The translations under genes and the position numbers were made by a program. The notes beneath the pieces were generated by a model. The model saw nothing but the letters and a program-made list of their open reading frames with translations. It was not told the DNA's origin and ran no database searches. Below are positions 1-8,409 of a stretch of 64,000 bases of DNA, piece after piece; position 1 is the first letter of the stretch, and each line of letters begins with the position of its first letter. This stretch comes from Geochorda sp036562495 (lineage in GTDB: Bacteria; Bacillota; Limnochordia; Limnochordales; Geochordaceae): contig DATCKA010000130.1 of the NCBI GenBank assembly GCA_036562495.1, forward strand, positions 7,162 through 71,161. The letters are read 5' to 3'.

Positions 1-89
1 ATCAACTTGGACCAGGTGACCCGAAACGGCGAGACCCCTCCGCCCCATTCGGAGCGCTCGGTCGTCGCCGAGACCGGCGTCGCTTGCAC
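1..89 (-). CDS. 5' end of a small gene after ctaE, possibly oxidase subunit IV (partial)
   Basis: Only the first 29 codons are inside the window; the gene runs off the left edge. A GTG start at 89 is preceded by a clear GGAGG-type ribosome binding site and begins 14 bases after the ctaE stop. The visible N terminus is hydrophilic (starts MQATPVSATTER). In aa3/caa3 oxidase operons the gene after subunit III usually encodes the small membrane subunit IV, so that is the positional guess; no family motif is visible, and the reading frame could only be confirmed with sequence beyond the edge. Confidence 0.4.
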   Translation of the reverse strand, partial: MQATPVSATTERSEWGGGVSPFRVTWSKL

Positions 90-103
90 GTCGTCTCCCT
101 CCC

Positions 104-799
104 TCAGGCCCCGAAGAGCAAGAACCACAGATACAGCCACAGCACGCCCATGAAGTGCCAGAAGATGGCCCCCGACTCCACGGTGGGCTGCACCGGGCCG
201 TAGCTCAGCACGCGCCGGCTGCGAGCCCACCCGATACCGAGCCAGACCAGCCCCGCCAGCACGTGCAGGGCGTGCATCCCGGACAGCAGGTAGAAGAACG
301 AGGCGTGCGGGCCGCTGGCCGGCAACAGCCCCTGCTGCGCCATCTGCCACCAGGCGACCACCTGCCCGACCACGAAGAGCAGGCCCGCCGCCCAGGCACC
401 GGCCAGGTAGCGGGTCAGGCGGGCGACTCGCCCGTGCAGCCCCGCCCGGCGGGCCAGCTCCAGCCAGAGGCTGCTGGCCGCCAGCACGGCCGTGTTGAGG
501 TAGAGGATGGGCGGCATGGGGCCCTGCACCCAGCCGGGCCCGGTGCGGCGCACCAGGTAGGTGCTGGAGAAGCCCACGAAGAGCATGGTGACCGCCGCCA
601 CCAGTACCCAGGCGCCGACCCGGGCCGTGCGGGTCGCCTCTCGATAGGCGCCCCCCTCCGCTCCGGGGCCCCCTCCCCCTTGCTCACGGTCGATCGGTGG
701 CACCGAGCCGTCGCGGCCGTTCAGCGCCTCCCATCCGGCCTCGCCGGAGCTGTCGCGCCGTTCGTGCACGTCCGTCCTCGGGTGCGTCAGCGTCGGCAT
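104..799 (-). CDS. ctaE: Cytochrome c oxidase subunit III
   Basis: Subunit III of a heme-copper terminal oxidase in the cytoplasmic membrane. The 231-residue product has a hydrophilic N-terminal extension of about 50 residues rich in Gly, Arg and Glu, then five membrane helices, the last ending in an aromatic-rich helix (FWHFMGVLWLYLWFLLF), the pattern of the short five-helix bacterial subunit III. The ATG at 799 is chosen over the one at 805 because GGGGAG lies six bases upstream of it and touches the other. It follows ctaD with a gap of 28 bases in the order II-I-III. The function is secure; the long charged N terminus is unusual. Confidence 0.9.
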   Translation of the reverse strand: MPTLTHPRTDVHERRDSSGEAGWEALNGRDGSVPPIDREQGGGGPGAEGGAYREATRTARVGAWVLVAAVTMLFVGFSSTYLVRRTGPGWVQGPMPPILYLNTAVLAASSLWLELARRAGLHGRVARLTRYLAGAWAAGLLFVVGQVVAWWQMAQQGLLPASGPHASFFYLLSGMHALHVLAGLVWLGIGWARSRRVLSYGPVQPTVESGAIFWHFMGVLWLYLWFLLFGA

Positions 800-827
800 G
801 CCCATCTCCCCATCGTGCCCCCGGCCG

Positions 828-2624
828 TCACGCTCGGGCCCGGGCCGGTGCGCCGGCCTCCGCCGGCACGTGCTGGGGCACGAAGTCGTCGGGTGCGCCG
901 GGCACGCTGTAGTCGTAGGCCCACCGGTGCACCTCTACCTCACGGTCGCCCCAGTTGCCGTGCGGCGGCGGCGACGGCACGCTCCACTCCAGGGTGGTGG
1001 CCTTCCACGGATTCTCGCTGGCGCGCCGGCCCCGCACCAGGCTGTAGACCACGTTGACCACGAAGATCATGTGGGCCACGAAGGTGACGAACGCGGCGAT
1101 GGAGACGAACCGGTTGAGCCCACTCAGGCCGCCCAGGAAGCTGTAGAGCTCCGTCGAGTAGATCCGCCGCGCCATCCCCGCGATGCCGGCGAAGTGCATC
1201 GGGAAGAACGTGGCGTAGGTCGCGGGCAGCGCCAGCCAGAAGTGCAGCCGCCCCAGCCGCTCATCCAGCATGCGGCCGAACATCTTCGGGAACCAGTGGT
1301 AGAGCCCCGCGAAGATGGCGAACAGCGACGCGCTGCCCATCACGAAGTGGAAGTGCGCCACCACGAAGTAGGTGTCGTGGAAGTACATGTTGACGGCCGG
1401 GCTGCCCAGGACGATGCCCGTCAACCCACCGGTCACGAACAGCGAGACGAACCCGATGGCGAAAAGCATCTGCGGCGTGAAGCGGATCTTGCCGCCCCAC
1501 AGGGTCGCCAGCCAGTTGAACGTCTTGATGGACGACGGCACCGCGATGATGAGCGTGGTGATCATGAAGGCCGTGCCCAGCATGGGGTGCATGCCGCTGA
1601 CGAACATGTGGTGGCCCCAGACCAGGAAGCTCAAGAAGGCGATGCACGCGACGCTGAGCACCATGACCGGGTAGCCGAAGATGGGCTTGCGCGCGTTGTT
1701 GGCGATGATGTCGGAGACCATGCCCATGGCCGGCAGGATCAGGATGTAGACCTCGGGGTGCCCGAGAAACCAGAACAGGTGCTGCCACAACAGCGGGTCG
1801 CCGCCCCCGGCCTCGATGACCCGCCCGCCGATGACCGCCCCCGCCGGCAGGAAGAACGACGTGCCCGCGTGCCGGTCGAACAGCAGCATGATGGTCGCCG
1901 CCAGCAGCACGGGGAACGACAGCAGCGAGATGATGGCCGTGATGAACATCGCCCAGACGGTCAGGGGCAGCCGCATCATCGACATGCCCCGGGCTCGCAT
2001 CTGCAGCACCGTGGTGATGTAGTTGAGCGAGCCGAAGAGGAAGGCGATGATGAGGATGCCCAGGCTGATGAGCCACAGCGTCTGCCCCAGGCCTGAGCCA
2101 GGGGCCGCCTGCGGCACCGCCGACAGCGGGGCATAGGCGGTCCACCCGCTGACCGGGCCGCCGCCCGGGACGAAGTAGGTCGCCAGCAGCGGGATCAAGG
2201 CGACGGGCACCAGCCAGAACGACAGGGCGTTGAGCAGGGGGAAGGCCATGTCCCGGGCGCCGATCTGGAGCGGGATCAGGTAGTTGCCGAAGCCGCCCGT
2301 CAGGGCCGTGCTCAAGACGAAGAAGATCATGACGGTGCCGTGCATGGTGACCAGGTTGAGGTAGAAGCCCTGGTTCATCACGCCGTTGGGGAAGGCGCTG
2401 GGCAAGAGCGCGCCCAACAGCGGCCAGCGCTGGCCCGGCCATCCCACCGCCAGACGGATGCCCATGGCCAGCAGCCCGCCCAATAGCGCCAGCAAGAAGG
2501 ACGTGGCCAGGTACTGGATCCCGATCACCTTGTGATCGAGGCTGAAGACGTACTTGCGCCAGAAACTCGTCGGCTCGTGGTGGTGCGTGGCCGTCTCATG
2601 GGCCACCCGTTGGACGACCGCCAT
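828..2624 (-). CDS. ctaD: Cytochrome c oxidase subunit I
   Basis: Catalytic subunit that holds the low-spin heme and the heme-CuB centre, reduces oxygen to water and pumps protons. It is a 598-residue polytopic membrane protein. Visible hallmarks are the helix VI motif GHPEVY, the CuB histidine pair in GHHMFVSGM, the TFNWLATLWGG segment, and the D-channel region FGNYLIPLQIGARD. The start at 2624 gives MAVVQRVAHET before the conserved SLDHKVIG segment; an upstream in-frame start at 2708 would run back over the end of ctaC and has no site. It sits 44 bases after ctaC. The D-channel residues support an A-type (mitochondrial-like) oxidase. Confidence 0.96.
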   Translation of the reverse strand: MAVVQRVAHETATHHHEPTSFWRKYVFSLDHKVIGIQYLATSFLLALLGGLLAMGIRLAVGWPGQRWPLLGALLPSAFPNGVMNQGFYLNLVTMHGTVMIFFVLSTALTGGFGNYLIPLQIGARDMAFPLLNALSFWLVPVALIPLLATYFVPGGGPVSGWTAYAPLSAVPQAAPGSGLGQTLWLISLGILIIAFLFGSLNYITTVLQMRARGMSMMRLPLTVWAMFITAIISLLSFPVLLAATIMLLFDRHAGTSFFLPAGAVIGGRVIEAGGGDPLLWQHLFWFLGHPEVYILILPAMGMVSDIIANNARKPIFGYPVMVLSVACIAFLSFLVWGHHMFVSGMHPMLGTAFMITTLIIAVPSSIKTFNWLATLWGGKIRFTPQMLFAIGFVSLFVTGGLTGIVLGSPAVNMYFHDTYFVVAHFHFVMGSASLFAIFAGLYHWFPKMFGRMLDERLGRLHFWLALPATYATFFPMHFAGIAGMARRIYSTELYSFLGGLSGLNRFVSIAAFVTFVAHMIFVVNVVYSLVRGRRASENPWKATTLEWSVPSPPPHGNWGDREVEVHRWAYDYSVPGAPDDFVPQHVPAEAGAPARARA

Positions 2625-2668
2625 CTCCCGTCGCGTTGCCCCTTTCTGGGTTTGCTCGTGCCGACCGC

Positions 2669-3517
2669 CTACCGCACGCCGCCGATGGTCGGCTGCGAGG
2701 CGAGCCACGCCGCGAACTCGTCAGCCGTGACCACCTTGAGCGTACCGGCCATCACGTAGTGGCCCACGCCGCACAGTTCCGCGCAGACGATGGGGAAGGT
2801 CCCGGTGCGAGTCGGCGTGAAGACGACCTGGCTGACACGACCCGGGACCGCGTCCTGCTTGAAGCGGAAGTGCGGCACGTAGAAGCTGTGGATGACATCC
2901 TTGGAGCGGATCAACAGCCGTACCGGCCGATCCACCACCAGGTACAGCTCGCGGCTGACGACGTCGTCTGCGGCGCCCGCCAGCTCTGCTCGCAGGCCCA
3001 GCGGCGTGTTGCGGCCGTCACCGCGAAAGTCGATGGGCGCCAGCACGCCGTCGGGCCCCGGGTAGTGGAAGCGCCAGCCGAACTGCTCGGCGATGACCTC
3101 GACGGTCATGGCGCCAGGCGGTGCCGCCGAGTGCACCCGCAGCCACAGGCTGCCGCCCAGCACCGTCAGCGTGACGAGGATGACGGCGGGGATCACCGTC
3201 CAGGCCAGCTCGAGGCGCGGGTTCTCGTGCCACGAGGCGGCCCGATGCCCTCCTCCACGCGAGGCGTACCGCCAGAGCACGAACCCCAGGGTGGCATGCA
3301 CCAGGACGAAGACGATCCCGATGATGACGAAGATGGTGGTGAAGAGCCGGTCGATTTGCGCCCCCTGCTGGGAGGCGAGCTCGGGGAACCACCATCGCCG
3401 GGCCGCGAACCACGTGCCGACGACGGCGGCCAGCAACACCGCCCAGATCAGGGCGGCCACGGCGGCCCCCCGCGAGGTCTCGGGGCGCTGCTCCGCCCGC
3501 TCGACGTCCGTCGCCAC
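2669..3517 (-). CDS. ctaC: Cytochrome c oxidase subunit II (CuA)
   Basis: Carries the binuclear CuA centre that accepts electrons from cytochrome c. The 282-residue product has hydrophobic helices in its first half, then a cupredoxin domain with DVIHSFYVP and the CuA signature C-AEL-C-GVG-H-YV-M close to the C terminus. There is no CXXCH, so unlike Bacillus caa3 oxidase no cytochrome c domain is fused, and the donor must be separate. No lipobox is evident, and an extra N-terminal helix precedes the usual two. The GTG at 3517 has a GGGGGG ribosome site; the GTG at 3589 in the same frame has none. First gene of the oxidase operon. Confidence 0.94.
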   Translation of the reverse strand: MATDVERAEQRPETSRGAAVAALIWAVLLAAVVGTWFAARRWWFPELASQQGAQIDRLFTTIFVIIGIVFVLVHATLGFVLWRYASRGGGHRAASWHENPRLELAWTVIPAVILVTLTVLGGSLWLRVHSAAPPGAMTVEVIAEQFGWRFHYPGPDGVLAPIDFRGDGRNTPLGLRAELAGAADDVVSRELYLVVDRPVRLLIRSKDVIHSFYVPHFRFKQDAVPGRVSQVVFTPTRTGTFPIVCAELCGVGHYVMAGTLKVVTADEFAAWLASQPTIGGVR

Positions 3518-3628
3518 GTCAAACCCCCCACATGTCTGCTCGGGCCATCTCCGAGCGCGGCGCTGCGCGCGAATTTGGCAATTCTGCACGCACGGTACAA
3601 ACCCTGCTTACCGTGCTTACTCTGCCAC

Positions 3629-3656
3629 AGTATAGCGCCGCGCCCCCCTGGTCAGG
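3629..3656 (-). promoter_or_regulatory. Candidate promoter of the oxidase operon
   Basis: On the minus strand TATACT (3634-3629) is a good -10 box in a very GC-rich background, about 110 bases upstream of ctaC. The best -35 at 16 bases is CCTGAC (3656-3651), which is weak. The region 3518-3767 holds no gene. Confidence 0.3.
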
Positions 3657-3767
3657 GCGAGCTCCAGCGGGTCAGGTCGGTCGGCCGACCGCTGCGTCGA
3701 GTCGAGGCTTGCGCACCCCGAGGCTGGGGTCGGGCTCACCTGCCCCCACGCGCGGGCTCGGGGCCGG

Positions 3768-4232
3768 TCACGTCCCGCTCAAGGAGAGGCCTCCGGCCAG
3801 CCCGGCCGCCAGGACGGCGAGGATCATGCGCCACCATGCCGACGACCAGTCCACGGCCAACTCCATGCCGGGCGGGGCATCCTGTCCGGGCGCACCGAGC
3901 CACAAGGCGACGCCCAGCAGCAACAGCCCCACCACGGCACCGCTCAGCATGCCGGCCCGCCCGGCCAACCGCCCCGCCGTCCAGCCGCCCACCACGGCGC
4001 TCATGTAAGATCCGAGGGCGTAGACCCAGGTCGGCACCACCCCGACGACGCCCACGCGCTGCAGCGTGCCGATGGCCACCGCCGCGACCGCACCCAGCAG
4101 CAGAGCCACGGCCGTGCCGACCAGCACGGCACCGGCGATGGGCATCCGTCCTGCCGCGCTGCCCCCCGACGCCGACCGCGCCGACCCGACAGGGGCCCGT
4201 CCCGCCGGAACGAAGGTCCCGGTGCGCGCCAT
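3768..4232 (-). CDS. TIGR04086-family (YrzE-like) membrane protein
   Basis: A 154-residue protein with a short Gly/Ala/Arg-rich N terminus and four predicted membrane helices. The arrangement and the GSYMSAVVGGWTAGRLAGR segment match the small TIGR04086/YrzE family of Bacillota membrane proteins, whose biochemical role is unknown. The ATG at 4232 follows a GGTGAGGGGG stretch. It is divergent from the SDR gene at 4281 and lies upstream of, but apart from, the oxidase operon. Family assignment is by recognition of length, topology and Gly-rich helices, so moderately sure. Confidence 0.65.
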   Translation of the reverse strand: MARTGTFVPAGRAPVGSARSASGGSAAGRMPIAGAVLVGTAVALLLGAVAAVAIGTLQRVGVVGVVPTWVYALGSYMSAVVGGWTAGRLAGRAGMLSGAVVGLLLLGVALWLGAPGQDAPPGMELAVDWSSAWWRMILAVLAAGLAGGLSLSGT

Positions 4233-4280
4233 ACCCCCTCACCTCCGCGCGACAACGCTATGAGGGAGACGGATCGGCCC

Positions 4281-5105
4281 ATGACGACGGACGCATTCCG
4301 AGAGGTCAAGACGGTGCTGGTGACCGGAGCCGGACAGGGCATCGGCCGGGCGGTGGCCATCGCCTTCGGCCGCGCCGGTTGGGCAGTGGCGGCGTTGGAC
4401 GTGGACGCGCAGGCCCTGGACGAGACGCTCGAGGCGCTCGCGTCATGCGGCGCGCCCGACCGGGTCGGCCTTCACGCCGACGTGGCCGATGAGTCGCAGG
4501 TGTCCGACGCGATGGCGGCCCTGGATCGGCGTTGGGGGCGCCTCGACGCCCTGGTGGCCAATGCCGGCATCGCCGATCCTCGCTGGGCCGGCGAGCTCGA
4601 CTTTCCCGAGCGACCCGGCGACGTCGACGCCCTGCGTCGGCTGACGGCGGCTTGGGACCGCCTGATGGCCGTCAACCTGCGAGGGGCCTATGTGTGCTGC
4701 GCCGCCGCCGTGCCGCTGTTGCGCCGGTCCGACCGGGCCGCCATCGTGTTGATGGCCTCGACTCGCGCGCTGCAGAGCGAACCCCGCTCCGAGGCCTATG
4801 CGGCATCCAAGGGCGGGCTGCTCTCCCTGACGCACGCGCTGGCCCTCTCGCTGGGGCCCCGCGTCCGCGTCAACGCGATCAGCCCGGGCTGGATCGACAC
4901 CCGCGCTTATCGCAAGGCGGGCGCCCCCGAGCCCGAGCCGCTTCGCCCCGTCGACCACGCCCAGCACCCCGTCGGCCGGGTGGGCCGCCCCGAGGACGTG
5001 GCAGCCGCCTGCCTCTTCCTCGTCGGCGAGGGGGCCGGCTTCATCACCGGCCACAACCTGGTGGTCGACGGCGGGATGACCCGCAAGATGATCTACGTCG
5101 AGTGA
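4281..5105 (+). CDS. SDR-family NAD(P)-dependent oxidoreductase
   Basis: Classical short-chain dehydrogenase of 274 residues. The nucleotide site TGAGQGIG is near the N terminus, an acidic residue at the end of beta-2 (AALDVDA) favours NAD over NADP, NAG follows beta-4 (VANAGIA), and the catalytic residues are the Ser of LMASTRA and the Tyr and Lys of YAASK. The C terminus has the usual GHNLVVDGG. The substrate cannot be read. The ATG at 4281 is preferred because GGGAG lies upstream; the ATG at 4260 has no site. It is a lone plus-strand gene between two minus-strand genes, convergent with the EF-G-like gene 30 bases away. Confidence 0.88.
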   Translation: MTTDAFREVKTVLVTGAGQGIGRAVAIAFGRAGWAVAALDVDAQALDETLEALASCGAPDRVGLHADVADESQVSDAMAALDRRWGRLDALVANAGIADPRWAGELDFPERPGDVDALRRLTAAWDRLMAVNLRGAYVCCAAAVPLLRRSDRAAIVLMASTRALQSEPRSEAYAASKGGLLSLTHALALSLGPRVRVNAISPGWIDTRAYRKAGAPEPEPLRPVDHAQHPVGRVGRPEDVAAACLFLVGEGAGFITGHNLVVDGGMTRKMIYVE

Positions 5106-5135
5106 CGACCGGTGCCGCCGGGCGGTGCGCGACCC

Positions 5136-7238
5136 TCAGGAGGAGGCCCGCTCCTTCTGGGCGGCGGCGATCACCTGCTCGGCGATGGGCGGCGGCACCT
5201 CCTCGTAGTGGTCGAAGGTGGCCTTGAACCGCCCGCGTCCGCCCGTGATGGACCGCAGGTCCACCGCGAAGCGGAACATCTCCGCCATGGGCGCGTGGGC
5301 CTTGACCACGCGCATCCCGTCCCGGGCCTCCATGCCGATGATGCGGCCGCGCTTCTTGTTGAGGTCGCCGATGACGTCGCCCATCTGCTCCTCGGGCACG
5401 ATGACCTCGACCAGCATGATGGGCTCCAGCAGCACAGGATTGGCCTCCATGAAGGCCTTCTTGAAGGCCATGGAAGCCGCGATCTTGAAGGCCATCTCCG
5501 ACGAGTCGACCGGGTGGTACTTGCCGTCGTAAAGCGTGCACTGGACGTCCACCACGGGGTAGCCGGCCAGGACGCCCTCCTGGCAGGTCTCGCGGAAGCC
5601 CTTCTCCACGGCCGGGATGTACTGCTTGGGCACCGCGCCGCCGAAGATCTTGTCGACGAACTCCAGGCCCTGCCCGGGTGGCAGCGGCGAGATCTCCAGG
5701 AAGACCACCCCGTACTGGCCACGCCCGCCCGTCTGCTTGACGTAGCGGCCCTCGGCCCTCTGCGTGGAGCGGATGGTCTCACGGTAGGGCACCCGGGGCT
5801 GGGTCAGTTCCACCTCGACGCCGAACTTCTTCTGCAGCCGGCTCACGACGATCTCGAGTTGCAGCTCACCCAAGCCCGACAGCAGCAGCTGCCCGGTCTC
5901 GGTCGACTTCTCCACCCGCACCGTCGGGTCTTCCTCCGCCACCCTGGCCAGGCCCGACGCGATCTTGTCCTCGTCGCCGCGCTTCTTGGGCGCCACCGCC
6001 ATGGTCAACACGGGCTCGGGGAAGCGGATGCCCGGCAACACCACGCCGCCGTCCTTGACGGTCAGCGTGTCGCCCGTCGCCGTCTCCTGCAGCTTGGCGA
6101 CGGCCCCGATCTCGCCCGGCCCGAGGGACTCGACCGAGATGGACTCCTTGCCCCGCGGGATGAAGAGCTGCCCGATGCGCTCCTCCCTGCCCCGCTGCGG
6201 GTTGAAGACCGTGGAGTCCGACTCCAGGACGCCCGAGTAGACTCGGAAGAGATTGAGGCGGCCTACGTAGGGGTCCGAGATGGTCTTGAAGACCAACGCC
6301 GCCAGCGGCTCGCTGGCCGACGGGGCCTTGGCGACGGGGTCTCCGCCCTTGACGGGCTCGGCGGTGACGGCCCCGACATCGGCCGGCGAGGGCAAGAGCT
6401 CTACGATCAGGTCCAGGAGCCGGCGCACCCCGATGCCACGCGACGCGCACCCCAGCGTTACCGGTACGAGGGCGCCCGCGCGAACGGCGGCTCGCAGCGC
6501 ACGGCTCAGCTCCTCGGGCGTGATGGGCTGCTCCTCCAGGAACTTGGCGGTCAGCTCGTCATCGGTAGCAGCAACCGCTTCCACCAATTGATCGCGCCAG
6601 CGGCTGGCCTGCTCCTGCCACGCCTCGGGGATGGCCTCCTCCTGCTCCGTGCCGAACTCCTTGCCGGCCCGGTATGCCTTCATGTGGACCAGGTCGATGA
6701 AGCCCTCGAAGCGCTCGGCCTCGCCCATGGGGATCTGCAGCGCCACGACCCGGGTGCCGTACAGCTGACGGAGCTGGTCGAAGGTGCGGGCGAAGCTGGC
6801 GTTCTCCCGGTCCATCTTGGTCACGAAGCAGAGCCGCGGCAGGGGCTTGGCGCCGTCGTACGGCTGGTCGGCCATGGCCCAGACCTGCTCCGAGCCGACC
6901 TCGACCCCCTGTGGCGCGGCGTAGACCACGATGGCCGACTCGACGACGCGCAACGCCCCCACGACCTCGCCGGCGAAGTCGAAGTAGCCCGGCGTGTCGA
7001 TGACGTCGAGCCGGTGCCCCTGCCAGTCCAGGACGGCCAGGGCGGCCTGGATGCTGATCTTGCGGCGGGTCTCTTCGGGGTCGTAGTCGGTGGTGGCGGT
7101 CCCCTGATCGACGCTGCCCAGGCGGGAGATGGCCCCGCTCAGGAAGAGCATGGCCTCGGCCAGCGTGGTCTTGCCGGATCCACCATGCCCGACGAGCGCC
7201 ACGTTGCGAATGCTTTCAGGTCGCCGCAGCGTTCCCAC
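5136..7238 (-). CDS. EF-G-like translation GTPase (second-type EF-G paralogue)
   Basis: A 700-residue translational GTPase of the EF-G superfamily. The P-loop is GHGGSGKTTL instead of the AHIDAGKTT of true EF-G, and switch II is DTPGYFDF instead of DTPGHVDF, which marks the EF-G-like class rather than FusA. TKMD supplies base recognition. Domains II-V follow, with the RGQYGVV segment of domain IV. It stands alone, away from the rpsL-rpsG-fusA-tuf cluster where FusA is expected. The GTG at 7238 places the start just before the conserved SIRNVALVGHGG, with AGAGGGGG 12 bases upstream. The cellular role of this class is poorly defined. Confidence 0.85.
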   Translation of the reverse strand: MGTLRRPESIRNVALVGHGGSGKTTLAEAMLFLSGAISRLGSVDQGTATTDYDPEETRRKISIQAALAVLDWQGHRLDVIDTPGYFDFAGEVVGALRVVESAIVVYAAPQGVEVGSEQVWAMADQPYDGAKPLPRLCFVTKMDRENASFARTFDQLRQLYGTRVVALQIPMGEAERFEGFIDLVHMKAYRAGKEFGTEQEEAIPEAWQEQASRWRDQLVEAVAATDDELTAKFLEEQPITPEELSRALRAAVRAGALVPVTLGCASRGIGVRRLLDLIVELLPSPADVGAVTAEPVKGGDPVAKAPSASEPLAALVFKTISDPYVGRLNLFRVYSGVLESDSTVFNPQRGREERIGQLFIPRGKESISVESLGPGEIGAVAKLQETATGDTLTVKDGGVVLPGIRFPEPVLTMAVAPKKRGDEDKIASGLARVAEEDPTVRVEKSTETGQLLLSGLGELQLEIVVSRLQKKFGVEVELTQPRVPYRETIRSTQRAEGRYVKQTGGRGQYGVVFLEISPLPPGQGLEFVDKIFGGAVPKQYIPAVEKGFRETCQEGVLAGYPVVDVQCTLYDGKYHPVDSSEMAFKIAASMAFKKAFMEANPVLLEPIMLVEVIVPEEQMGDVIGDLNKKRGRIIGMEARDGMRVVKAHAPMAEMFRFAVDLRSITGGRGRFKATFDHYEEVPPPIAEQVIAAAQKERASS

Positions 7239-7359
7239 GGTGTTGCACGTCCCCCTCTGACTTCCAGCACCGCCGCGGCATGGCCCCCGGTCCACGGCGG
7301 CATCCCTCGCCGGGCTCTTCGCCGGCGCAGATGACGCCTCCTGCCGGGCTGCGACCCCT

Positions 7360-8067
7360 TCAGCTGGCCGCTACGGCCCCCTCGTCGAGGGCCTGGCGCA
7401 CCATCTGGAGATCCTGCCAGGCCAGCCGCTTCTTGCTGGGGTCCCGCAGCAGCGCCGCCGGATGGAAGGTCACCAGATACCGGATGCCATCCCGCACCCA
7501 CCACCGCCCTCGCATCGCGCTCACGCTGGCACGAGGCTCCACCAGTTGCCGGGCCGCGGTGGCTCCCAGGCACAGGATGATCCGCGGCCGCACCAGCTCA
7601 ATCTGGCGGCGCAGGTTGGGCCAGCAGGCCGCGGCCTCGTCGGGGGTGGGGACCCGGTTTTGGGGCGGCCGGCACTTGACGACGTTGGCGATGTAGACGT
7701 CGTGGCGAGCGAGTCCGATGGCAGCCAGCATCCGGTCCAGCAGTTGCCCTGCCGGCCCCACGAAGGGTCGCCCCGTCTCGTCCTCCACCTGACCGGGCCC
7801 CTCGCCCACCAACATGAGCGTCGCCCGGGGGTGCCCCTCGCCGAAGACTACCTGGGTGCACCCGGCCCGCAGGGGGCAACGGCGACAGGTCTTGACGATG
7901 GCCTCCAGACTGGCGAGGTCGGGGGCGGCGGCGAGCTGCCGCAGCCACTGGGTCTCGGGGTCGACGGCAGGAGGCTCGGGCGCGCGGTCGGCCGGCCGCG
8001 GCCGGCGGGTCGGCGTCTCCTCGGGGTCCGTCTCAAACAGCGAGAGCTGGCGAGGGTCCTGCTTCAT
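7360..8067 (-). CDS. Family 4 (type-4) uracil-DNA glycosylase, iron-sulfur
   Basis: Removes uracil from DNA to start base excision repair. The 235-residue product has the family-4 motif A GEGPGQVEDETGRPFVG, motif B FHPAALLR, and four cysteines placed to bind a 4Fe-4S cluster: two in CRRCPL, one in VKCRPP and one in AACWPN. This family is typical of thermophilic and high-GC bacteria. The N-terminal 60 residues are a Pro/Arg-rich tail. The ATG at 8067 is preceded by GGTGGAAG. It is the last gene of a three-gene minus-strand run with acylphosphatase and a secreted propeller protein. Confidence 0.92.
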   Translation of the reverse strand: MKQDPRQLSLFETDPEETPTRRPRPADRAPEPPAVDPETQWLRQLAAAPDLASLEAIVKTCRRCPLRAGCTQVVFGEGHPRATLMLVGEGPGQVEDETGRPFVGPAGQLLDRMLAAIGLARHDVYIANVVKCRPPQNRVPTPDEAAACWPNLRRQIELVRPRIILCLGATAARQLVEPRASVSAMRGRWWVRDGIRYLVTFHPAALLRDPSKKRLAWQDLQMVRQALDEGAVAAS

Positions 8068-8118
8068 CCCGTCTTCCACCTCGGGCCGGGCCTGACCACG
8101 CCTCTCCCCGGCCGTCGC

Positions 8119-8409
8119 TCAGCCGTGGCGGATCTCGAAGTCGACGTAGCCACCGGGCGTGCCCGGCTCCATCTGCACGTCCGTCACCAGAGCAGCTCGG
8201 GGCCCCCGGCGCACCTGCTCCACGAAGGCCGACAGGGCATCGGGCTCGCCCTCCGCCCAGACCTCCACCCGCCCATCCGGCAGGTTGCGCACCCAGCCGG
8301 CCACGCCCAGTCGGCGTGCCTGGCTGCGGGTGAAGTCTCGGAAGCCGACGCCCTGCACCCGTCCCGAGACGTACAGGTGCAGCGCCTGCGACACGATCCG
8401 CTCCGTCAC
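8119..8409 (-). CDS. acyP: Acylphosphatase
   Basis: Small 96-residue enzyme that hydrolyses carboxyl-phosphate bonds. The signature GRVQGVGFRDF holds the catalytic Arg, and GWVRNLPDGRVEVWAEG holds the catalytic Asn. The length is normal for the family. The start is GTG at 8409, whose last two bases form the TGA stop of the upstream gene (GTGA overlap), indicating translational coupling with the secreted protein. Confidence 0.95.
   Translation of the reverse strand: MTERIVSQALHLYVSGRVQGVGFRDFTRSQARRLGVAGWVRNLPDGRVEVWAEGEPDALSAFVEQVRRGPRAALVTDVQMEPGTPGGYVDFEIRHG

Noticed and set aside
2625..2708. Longer N terminus for cytochrome oxidase subunit I
   Set aside because: The extra 28 residues overlap the end of ctaC in another frame and are Arg/His-rich; the ATG at 2624 fits the family.
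5112..7334. Long plus-strand open frame opposite the EF-G-like gene
   Set aside because: Composition is Leu/His/Asp/Arg-rich without motifs, and the opposite strand encodes a complete GTPase.
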